From positions 1 to 7,349 of the forward strand of contig CAISOQ010000106.1 of assembly GCA_903887095.1 (NCBI GenBank): a DNA stretch of 7,349 nt. The letters are read 5' to 3'. This DNA comes from an uncultured Flavobacteriia bacterium (GTDB taxonomy: Bacteria; Bacteroidota; Bacteroidia; Flavobacteriales_D; Crocinitomicaceae). Within the stretch, counting starts at the first letter, position 1, and the number at the start of each line of letters is the position of its first letter. Shown piece by piece: positions 1 to 4,783 of the stretch. The position numbers were made by a program, and so were the translations under genes. The notes under the pieces are model-generated. The model was not told the DNA's origin. It was given only the letters and a program-made list of their open reading frames with translations, and did not search any database.

Positions 1-1
1 C

Positions 2-895
2 GCTAAATTCAAATATCATTTTTTGCTCCACTTTATAATTTTAATGTGGGGGTTTACAGGGATTCTGGGAAAACTGATTCATCTGGATGCATATATCATT
101 GTTTGGCATCGTTTACTAATCGCTGTGATTGGCCTTTTTATATCGCTACTTCTATTTAAAAAAAGTGTGTTGCCACTTCACAAAAGTCATTTTTGGAAAA
201 GTCTGGGCGTTGGTGTTGTTGTTGCTTTGCATTGGATGACTTTTTACAAATCAATAGAACTTTCAACGGCATCGTTAGGCATCTTGTGTCTTTCAACGGC
301 TACTTTACATGTTACATGGCTCGGGCCTCTTATAACAAAACAACGTTTTTCCTGGGTTGAATTTCTAATGGGCTTGATCGTTATTTATGGAATTTACTTT
401 GTTTCTACAGACTTCAACACCAACGATTTCAAGGCATTACAATATGGCCTTTGTTCTGCCTTTTTTGCTGCGCTTTTTTCAGTGTTAAACGCACGTCTTT
501 CAAAAGACATTGAGCCCTACAAAATGAGTTTATATGAATTGTTTTCGGCATTTGTTTTTCTCAGTTTCTTCTTGTTGTTTTCAGGAAAACTGTCTCAAGA
601 AGTTTTTGAAATGACCCTGTCTGATTTTTTGTGGCTACTCTTTTTAGGTTTGCTGTGCACATCTTTTGCCTTTCTTGCTTCTATTGAGGTTGTAAAGCGG
701 TTGGGCGCCTTTACTTTTTCTTTGAGCGTTAACCTTGAGCCTGTTTACACAATAATTTTAGCAATAGTGATTCTTCATGAAGACGAATTGCTGAATAAAA
801 ATTTTTATTTCGGGTCTGTGCTTATTGTTTTGGTGGTTCTTGCCAATGCTTTTTATAAATCCAGACTCAGCAAAGAAAGTAGCTCAAACAATTAG
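2..895 (+). CDS. DMT-family (EamA) transporter, 5'-partial
   Basis: Predicted inner-membrane drug/metabolite-superfamily permease; the substrate cannot be told from sequence. The frame is open to the window edge. The first possible start inside is a TTG at 23, but the codons before it (AKFKYHF) read as the usual charged N-terminus of this family, so the true start probably lies just upstream. Counting from the TTG, about ten hydrophobic segments are visible, near residues 3-19, 23-45, 61-78, 85-104, 113-127, 138-157, 170-187, 203-225, 231-251 and 262-279. This is the 5+5 inverted duplication of two EamA domains. The family-typical end of the second repeat, with NLEPVYTIILAIVILHEDE at residues 237-255, is intact. 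The length (290 residues or slightly more) is normal. The stop codon overlaps the stop of the convergent GH3 gene. Family call is firm; substrate unknown. Confidence 0.88.
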   Translation, partial: AKFKYHFLLHFIILMWGFTGILGKLIHLDAYIIVWHRLLIAVIGLFISLLLFKKSVLPLHKSHFWKSLGVGVVVALHWMTFYKSIELSTASLGILCLSTATLHVTWLGPLITKQRFSWVEFLMGLIVIYGIYFVSTDFNTNDFKALQYGLCSAFFAALFSVLNARLSKDIEPYKMSLYELFSAFVFLSFFLLFSGKLSQEVFEMTLSDFLWLLFLGLLCTSFAFLASIEVVKRLGAFTFSLSVNLEPVYTIILAIVILHEDELLNKNFYFGSVLIVLVVLANAFYKSRLSKESSSNN

Positions 896-905
896 CTCTT
901 TTTTT
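873..905. terminator. Possible weak hairpin over the two convergent stop codons
   Basis: AGCT at 881-884 can pair with AGCT at 894-897. The A-rich stretch 873-879 can then pair with the T-run 899-905, leaving one mismatch at 880/898. On the plus strand the structure ends in seven Ts; on the minus strand it is followed by a T-rich but broken stretch. The stem is almost all A-U apart from the central AGCT, so this would be a weak terminator at best. It is listed because there is no other space between the two genes for one. Confidence 0.25.
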
Positions 906-2412
906 CAATAAACGAAAACCAATTCTTTGATTGTAATTCATTGAGCACTCTCGGAAATTTGTTCTGAGAACCTGCCTTTCCAATGGACTCCATAAACTGA
1001 TAAAAAACAGATGTGTCTAAAATAGTTAATACTGGTTCTTTCAAGCTGTATTTTCTTGCTGATGCATAATCATCATTGAGAGAAGCCAATTCTTTATCAA
1101 TCTTTGCCATTATTTCTTTTGGCTCTAATTTTGAATTTGTTCCAATAAACCATTCTTGCCTTAACTCTTCGTGATCAGCATGAATACAAAATTCAGAAAT
1201 ATCTATTTTTTCTCTTTCAGCAACCGCATTAATTGCAGTGTTTATATTGTCTAATGAAAGGTGTTCGCCTACCAAGCTCAAAAACTGCTTGATTCGACCT
1301 GTAATTTTTATTTCTCGTTCATTTACATCAATAAATCGAACGAGGTCGCCTATCATGTAACGCCAAAGTCCTGCATTTGTGGAAATCACCATGGCATAAT
1401 CCACCCCTTCCATCACTTCACTAATTGTGTATGCGGTGTGTTGATCTTTCAGGTTTCCTTGTTCATCAAAATGATCACTATTGAAAGGGACAAATTCATA
1501 AAAGACACCCGTATTTAACAATAGACGCATTCCTTTGCTATTCACAGACTGCTGATAGGCAAAATAACCCTCACTCGCAAGATACGTATCAAGTAAATGA
1601 ATGTTTTTTCCCAGCACTTTTTCAAGTCGCGGTAAATAAGGCTGCATGAAAACTCCGCCATGAATATACACTCCCAAATTAGGCCATATTTCATGAATGT
1701 TTTTTAGGTTGTACCGCTCCACCACTTTTTCCATGAGCATAATACACCAACTGGGCACACCAGCAATAATTCCAACGTTCCAATCTGGTGCTTTTTCCAC
1801 CATTTTTTCCATTTTCGTATTCCAATCTTTGATGCCGGCAATTCTGTTCCCGGGTTTGGTAAATGGATTTACAACGAAGGATGTGTATTTTTTCAATATT
1901 CCACTAAGGTCGCCCTCAATGTGTGCTTTTTTGCGCGTCAATTTCGTGCAACCCCCTACAGCCAAAATACTGGAGCTAAACAACTCTTCTGGCAGATCCA
2001 ACTCGTGGAGTGTAGATATTTGCCTGAGGCTGGTTTTTTGAAAGGATCTAATCATCTCTTCAGTAACCGGAATCCTTTTACTGGGAGATCCCGTTGTGCC
2101 TGAAGAAAGTGCAAAATGTTTTATGCGTCCTGGCCAAGTATGGTCCCTTTCTCCTGCTATTGTTAAACGAAGCCACTCCTTGTAGAATTTATCGTAATCG
2201 GTAATGGGAACACGTGATTGAAAGGCCTCTACCTCATCTGCTGATGTTCTAACATCTGAAAAACCAAATTCCTGCCCAAATCTTGTCCATTGCGCTTTTT
2301 CTAACAGCTGTTCTAGTGTGTTGAGTTGGTTTGTATATTCCTTCCCTTTATTAAAATTTCTTTTGTAAGAAATTGCAGTTGTTTTCTTGATCAGTTTTCC
2401 AATGATCGGCAT
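892..2412 (-). CDS. GH3-family acyl-adenylating (acyl-acid amido synthetase-like) protein
   Basis: A 506-residue cytoplasmic protein of the GH3 'auxin-responsive promoter' family, a branch of the ANL adenylating superfamily. Plant members activate an acyl acid with ATP and conjugate it to an amino acid; the substrate of the bacterial members is generally not known. The three ATP/AMP-binding motifs are visible: SSGTTGSPSK at residues 103-112 (plant motif I), YLASEG at 277-282 (YASSE motif II), and YMIGD at 352-356 (YRVGD motif III). TGRIKQFLSLVGEHLS at 371-386 marks the move into the small C-terminal domain. Length is close to that of bacterial homologues. The start MPIIGKLIKK is family-like, and a TAnnTTTG box lies 18-25 bp upstream of the ATG, so the start is well placed. 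It stands alone, convergent with the transporter and divergent from the Usp gene. Activity is inferred from motifs only. Confidence 0.9.
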   Translation of the reverse strand: MPIIGKLIKKTTAISYKRNFNKGKEYTNQLNTLEQLLEKAQWTRFGQEFGFSDVRTSADEVEAFQSRVPITDYDKFYKEWLRLTIAGERDHTWPGRIKHFALSSGTTGSPSKRIPVTEEMIRSFQKTSLRQISTLHELDLPEELFSSSILAVGGCTKLTRKKAHIEGDLSGILKKYTSFVVNPFTKPGNRIAGIKDWNTKMEKMVEKAPDWNVGIIAGVPSWCIMLMEKVVERYNLKNIHEIWPNLGVYIHGGVFMQPYLPRLEKVLGKNIHLLDTYLASEGYFAYQQSVNSKGMRLLLNTGVFYEFVPFNSDHFDEQGNLKDQHTAYTISEVMEGVDYAMVISTNAGLWRYMIGDLVRFIDVNEREIKITGRIKQFLSLVGEHLSLDNINTAINAVAEREKIDISEFCIHADHEELRQEWFIGTNSKLEPKEIMAKIDKELASLNDDYASARKYSLKEPVLTILDTSVFYQFMESIGKAGSQNKFPRVLNELQSKNWFSFIEKKS

Positions 2413-2429
2413 AGGCTATTTGCTTTGTA

Positions 2430-2437
2430 CAAAGTTA
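2430..2437 (-). promoter_or_regulatory. Candidate Bacteroidota -7 box for the GH3 gene
   Basis: Read on the minus strand this is TAACTTTG, an exact match to the Bacteroidota sigma-ABfr -7 consensus TAnnTTTG. It lies 17 bp before the GH3 ATG, implying a leader of roughly ten bases. No good TTTG -33 element is seen at the usual spacing, so the promoter may be weak or activator-dependent. Confidence 0.5.
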
Positions 2438-2463
2438 AACATCTCTTTTAAAAGTTGTTCTTG

Positions 2464-2492
2464 ATCATTTCATAATGAAAAAGAATCATTTC
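2464..2492. promoter_or_regulatory. Candidate operator: palindrome and direct repeat between divergent genes
   Basis: TTTCAT-A-ATGAAA at 2468-2480 is a perfect 6-1-6 palindrome. It overlaps a direct repeat of ATCATTTC at 2464-2471 and 2485-2492, whose copies are 21 bp apart, about two helical turns. The site lies between the GH3 -7 box (2430-2437) and the Usp -7 box (2519-2526), where one regulator could act on both genes. AT-rich intergenic DNA produces such patterns by chance, so this is only suggestive. Confidence 0.3.
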
Positions 2493-2518
2493 GTTAAAAT
2501 AGAAAAAATGTTTATTAC

Positions 2519-2526
2519 TACATTTG
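2519..2526 (+). promoter_or_regulatory. Candidate Bacteroidota -7 box for the Usp gene
   Basis: TACATTTG matches TAnnTTTG exactly and lies 27 bp before the ATG at 2554, giving a predicted leader of about 20 bases. It helps decide the gene start: an in-frame TTG at 2524 sits inside this box and so would not be transcribed as an initiation codon. A TTTCG at 2489-2493 is the nearest possible -33 element, but its spacing is long. Confidence 0.55.
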
Positions 2527-2553
2527 CATATTAAAACTGGAAATACTCCTTCT

Positions 2554-3375
2554 ATGAACAGAAAAAATTTCATTGTCCCTCACGATTTTACCGAAGTCGC
2601 TGATATTGCTTTACAACACGCTATTGCAACAGCAAAACCTTTGAGCGCGCAAGTATACGTGCTTCATGTGGTGGCAAAAGAAAAAAACATTCGTGAAGCC
2701 GAAACAAAACTTAACGAAATAATTTCTGCAAACAAAACAAGCGGTGTAGAGCTTGTTCCGGTTGTTCGTGTAGGAAGCATCTTCGAAGACATTGGGGAGT
2801 TTGCAGCAGAGCATCACGCTGAACTAATCTTTATGGGAACACATGGTGCTCATGGTTGGCAGCACCTTACCGGAAGCCACGCACTGAAAGTAATCACTAG
2901 TTCTACAGTTCCGTTCATTGTTGTGCAGGAAAAAGGAATTAAAGAAACTGGTTACGATGATATCGTCGTGCCTATGGATCTAAATAAAGAAACGAAGCAA
3001 AAATTAGCTATTGTAGCAGATTTAGCTGTCTTTTTTAAGTCTCGTGTGCATGTTATCACGCCAGACGAAACAGATGAGTTTCTTCGCCATCAAGTGAAAG
3101 CCAACATTCAATTTGCAAATAAATTTTTCAAAGAGCGCGGGATTGAAGTTACAACAACCCTTGCCCCGTCAAGTGGCTTTGATAAAGAAGTTGTAAAACA
3201 CGCTGTGAATATTGATGCAGACTTAATTGCTATTATGAACCTTAATAGAAGTAACTTCTTAGGAACAATTACAGCAAACTATGAGCAATATATAATTACG
3301 AATGACGCAAAGATACCTGCGCTCGTTGTAAATCCTATCGACAGCCCATACGGACAAAGTGTATTGTTTAGTTAA
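2554..3375 (+). CDS. Tandem-domain universal stress protein (UspA family)
   Basis: A 273-residue cytoplasmic protein with two Usp (alpha/beta, Rossmann-like) domains. Domain 1 (about residues 1-127) starts NFIVPHDFTEVAD, with the D11 seen in nucleotide-binding Usp proteins. It ends with GTHGAHGWQHLTGSHA at 95-110 and P120/VV, i.e. the G-x2-G...GS phosphate-binding motif, with eight rather than nine residues in the second gap. Domain 2 (about 135-263) keeps the DIVVPMDL beginning and the PALVVNP end but lacks the glycine motif (MNLNRSNFLGTIT instead), so only domain 1 is likely to bind ATP. The ATG at 2554 is chosen over an upstream TTG at 2524, which lies inside the promoter box and adds residues outside the family pattern. 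Usp proteins help cells survive stress and arrest; the exact role here is unknown. Transcribed alone, with its own terminator. Confidence 0.9.
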   Translation: MNRKNFIVPHDFTEVADIALQHAIATAKPLSAQVYVLHVVAKEKNIREAETKLNEIISANKTSGVELVPVVRVGSIFEDIGEFAAEHHAELIFMGTHGAHGWQHLTGSHALKVITSSTVPFIVVQEKGIKETGYDDIVVPMDLNKETKQKLAIVADLAVFFKSRVHVITPDETDEFLRHQVKANIQFANKFFKERGIEVTTTLAPSSGFDKEVVKHAVNIDADLIAIMNLNRSNFLGTITANYEQYIITNDAKIPALVVNPIDSPYGQSVLFS

Positions 3376-3392
3376 ACTATTACATTCAAAAG

Positions 3393-3419
3393 AAAAGCCC
3401 GATGATTCGGGCTTTTTTT
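3393..3419 (+). terminator. Rho-independent terminator after the Usp gene, probably bidirectional
   Basis: A 10-bp perfect stem (3393-3402 with 3407-3416, core AGCCCGA/TCGGGCT) with a TGAT loop runs into seven Ts at 3413-3419. It starts 17 bp after the Usp stop. On the minus strand the same hairpin is followed by TTTTCTTTTG, so it could also stop transcription from the right. That fits a shared terminator for the usp and sensor genes before the IS came in. Confidence 0.9.
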
Positions 3420-3422
3420 ATG

Positions 3423-3425
3423 TCT
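3423..3425. repeat. Target site duplication, left copy (TCT)
   Basis: TCT directly precedes the left inverted repeat and is matched by TCT directly after the right one (4769-4771). Three bp is a usual duplication length for the IS3 family. Confidence 0.75.
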
Positions 3426-3450
3426 TGTCTCGTCCTAGAAAAAGTTGACT
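3426..3450 (+). repeat. Left terminal inverted repeat (IRL)
   Basis: Starts TGTCTCGTCC and ends AAAAAGTTGACT. Aligned without gaps to the reverse complement of 4744-4768 it matches at 19 of 25 positions, including the outer TGT, the block TCCT and the inner GTTGACT. TTGACT at its inner edge could also act as a -35-like element, though no convincing -10 follows. Confidence 0.85.
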
Positions 3451-3464
3451 ATAAATTGAATTAT

Positions 3465-3839
3465 ATGTCAAATAAAAAGGAAAAAATCAAAAAGTCATCA
3501 CCCCCACAAATCTACAGTGAGGCATTTAAACGACAAGTTGTATTAGAGTTAGAAAGCGGTTTAAATACAAAGGCGGGTTTAAAACGGAAGTACGGAATAG
3601 CTGGAAACAGTTGTCTTCCGAGGTGGTGTAAACAATTCGGTAAACTAACGTATAAGGATCAATACGTAAAAGGTCGTCCTATGAAAGATCCAAACCAACA
3701 AAAAATCAAGCAACTTGAAGAGCAACTGCGTCAAAAAGAATTAGAGCTTGACGCATATCGTAAATTGATCAATATAGCAGAGAAGGAACTTCAAATTAAG
3801 ATTGTAAAAAAGTCTGGCACCAAGCAGTCAAAGAAATAG
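3465..3839 (+). CDS. IS3-family transposase OrfA (helix-turn-helix)
   Basis: A 124-residue DNA-binding subunit of the transposase. Residues ~17-60 (YSEAFKRQVVLELESG, then GLKRKYGI and a conserved W54) form the IS3-type helix-turn-helix that recognises the IS ends. Residues ~77-112 form a leucine-zipper-like coiled coil (QQKIKQLEEQLRQKELELDA) used for multimerisation. The ATG at 3465 is chosen because the longer frame would begin at 3402, inside the Usp terminator hairpin and outside the IS. Near the 3' end, A AAA AAG at 3806-3812 allows a -1 shift into orfB; without it, translation ends at TAG 3837-3839. No Shine-Dalgarno sequence is seen before the ATG. Confidence 0.88.
   Translation: MSNKKEKIKKSSPPQIYSEAFKRQVVLELESGLNTKAGLKRKYGIAGNSCLPRWCKQFGKLTYKDQYVKGRPMKDPNQQKIKQLEEQLRQKELELDAYRKLINIAEKELQIKIVKKSGTKQSKK
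3806..3812 (+). promoter_or_regulatory. Programmed -1 ribosomal frameshift site (A AAA AAG)
   Basis: The heptamer is in the right phase: orfA reads AAA AAG as its last two lysines of the VKK segment. After a -1 slip the next codon is GTC at 3812, giving ...VKKVWHQAVKEIASEG and continuing without a stop into orfB, whose frame is open from 3800. A bulged stem could form just downstream: GGCAC 3816-3820 plus AGT 3826-3828 with ACTGTGCC 3857-3864. This is the standard way the IS3 family makes its OrfAB transposase; the stem is a guess. Confidence 0.8.
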
Positions 3840-3859
3840 CAAGTGAAGGCAATTTAACT

Positions 3860-4741
3860 GTGCCCGAATTATGTAGGCTGTTTGGTTTTAGTAAACAATC
3901 ATTTTACAAGAGGTCAATTCAATCAAATTCAACAACAGATTCAGTTTTATTAAAGAAAATGGTAATGGGTGTTAGAGCTATGCTACCCAAAACAGGAGGA
4001 AGGAAATTACATTCAATGCTGAATTCACAAATCAAATCACAAGGAATGAAAATAGGTAGAGATAAATTATTTGATTTTCTAAGAGAGGAACATTTATTAA
4101 TAAAAACGAGAAGGAAATACCATAAAACAACTAACTCAAGGCACTGGATGCGTAAATATCCTAATTTAATCAGGGATATAGAAATTTGTATGCCAGAACA
4201 GGTTTGGGTTGCAGACATCACTTACCTGGTGATGAAAAAGAAGCATTATTATTTACATTTAATTACAGACGCCTATTCAAAAAAAATTGTAGGATATCAA
4301 TTAGCAGACAACCTACAAGCAGAAACGACATTAAATGCGTTAAAACAAGCTATTTCGAATAGGATTTACAACCACAAACTTATTCATCATTCAGATAGAG
4401 GGCTTCAATACTGTAGCTCGCAATACACAGCTTTACTTTCAGAAAATGGAATATCCATTAGTATGACCGAAAACTCAGATCCCTATGAAAATGCAGTTGC
4501 AGAAAGAGTTAACGGGATCCTTAAAGATGAGTTTATGCTCGATATTAACTTTGAGTCTTATTATGGAATGAAAAAACAAGTTCAGCAATCTATTAATGCA
4601 TACAATCATTTAAGACTTCATACTTCTATTGGAATGTTAACTCCAAATAGAGCACATTTACAGCAAAAAATAATACTTAAAACATGGAAAAAAAAGAACC
4701 CTCTTCTTGTAAATGAAAAGGGTTCTGTATCTTTGGTCTAA
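3860..4741 (+). CDS. IS3-family transposase OrfB (DDE integrase catalytic domain)
   Basis: The catalytic part of the transposase, which cuts and joins the IS ends. Numbered from the GTG at 3860 (293 residues), it has an N-terminal segment (PELCRLFGFSKQSFYK), an HTH_21-like region (~45-100, with GRKLHSML and GRDKLFDFLREE), and an rve-type core from ~112. The DDE triad is complete: D119 (WVADITY), D179 (HHSDRGLQY) and E215 (ENAVAERVNGILKDE). There are 59 residues between the two D and 35 between D179 and E215, with K222 seven residues after E215, as is usual for IS3. The frame is open upstream to 3800 with no strong start, so the functional product is most likely the OrfAB fusion made by frameshift. 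The GTG is a nominal start. The last codons also encode a terminator on the other strand (4688-4726). Confidence 0.9.
   Translation: MPELCRLFGFSKQSFYKRSIQSNSTTDSVLLKKMVMGVRAMLPKTGGRKLHSMLNSQIKSQGMKIGRDKLFDFLREEHLLIKTRRKYHKTTNSRHWMRKYPNLIRDIEICMPEQVWVADITYLVMKKKHYYLHLITDAYSKKIVGYQLADNLQAETTLNALKQAISNRIYNHKLIHHSDRGLQYCSSQYTALLSENGISISMTENSDPYENAVAERVNGILKDEFMLDINFESYYGMKKQVQQSINAYNHLRLHTSIGMLTPNRAHLQQKIILKTWKKKNPLLVNEKGSVSLV
4688..4726 (-). terminator. Antisense Rho-independent terminator inside the 3' end of orfB
   Basis: AGAACCCT (4695-4702) pairs perfectly with AGGGTTCT (4719-4726). After one C/A mismatch, TTC (4704-4706) pairs with GAA (4715-4717), closing an 8-base loop. Read on the minus strand the hairpin is followed by eight Ts (complement of A 4688-4695), a textbook intrinsic terminator. 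On the plus strand there is no T-tract. It therefore faces transcription entering the IS from the right, and lies 57 bases after the stop codon of the sensor gene. Confidence 0.8.
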
Positions 4742-4743
4742 TC

Positions 4744-4768
4744 AGTCAACCTTTTTCAGGATGTTACA
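4744..4768 (-). repeat. Right terminal inverted repeat (IRR)
   Basis: On the minus strand it starts TGTAACATCC and ends AAAAAGGTTGACT, and it matches the left repeat at 19 of 25 positions. It begins two bases after the orfB stop codon. Confidence 0.85.
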
Positions 4769-4771
4769 TCT
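4769..4771. repeat. Target site duplication, right copy (TCT)
   Basis: TCT directly after the right inverted repeat, the partner of 3423-3425. Confidence 0.75.
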
Positions 4772-4783
4772 AAACTTCCTGTT

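Larger units (their letters stand above)
3426..4768 (+). mobile_element. Complete IS3-family insertion sequence (1343 bp)
   Basis: The element is bounded by 25-bp imperfect inverted repeats that start 5'-TGT and end ACA-3', flanked by a TCT duplication. It holds orfA, a -1 slippery heptamer and orfB with a complete DDE triad. Both reading frames are intact and the ends and duplication are preserved, so it looks recent and possibly active. It sits between the Usp terminator and the sensor gene's stop without breaking either gene. Family is firm; the subgroup and the name of the nearest known IS cannot be given without an IS database. Confidence 0.9.

Noticed and set aside
1261..2103. Plus-strand open frames of 60 to 114 codons across the GH3 gene
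   Set aside because: They lie wholly inside a well-supported minus-strand gene, overlap one another, and show no domain-like composition; they read as shadows.
2524..2553. TTG at 2524 as the start of the Usp gene, adding ten residues
   Set aside because: The TTG lies inside the TACATTTG promoter box, upstream of the expected transcript start. The ATG at 2554 gives the normal family N-terminus.
3402..3464. ATG at 3402 as the start of OrfA
   Set aside because: It sits inside the Usp terminator hairpin and outside the left IS end. The ATG at 3465 lies within the IS and gives the usual OrfA length.
3445..3470. TTGACT in the left inverted repeat with TATAT-like bases downstream as a transposase promoter
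   Set aside because: The spacing to any -10-like element is about 11 bp, too short for a standard promoter, and no TAnnTTTG box is present. A junction promoter in a circle intermediate stays possible but is not shown by this sequence.
3919..4221. 100-codon minus-strand frame inside orfB
   Set aside because: It lies antisense to a conserved transposase core, and its product shows no recognisable family.
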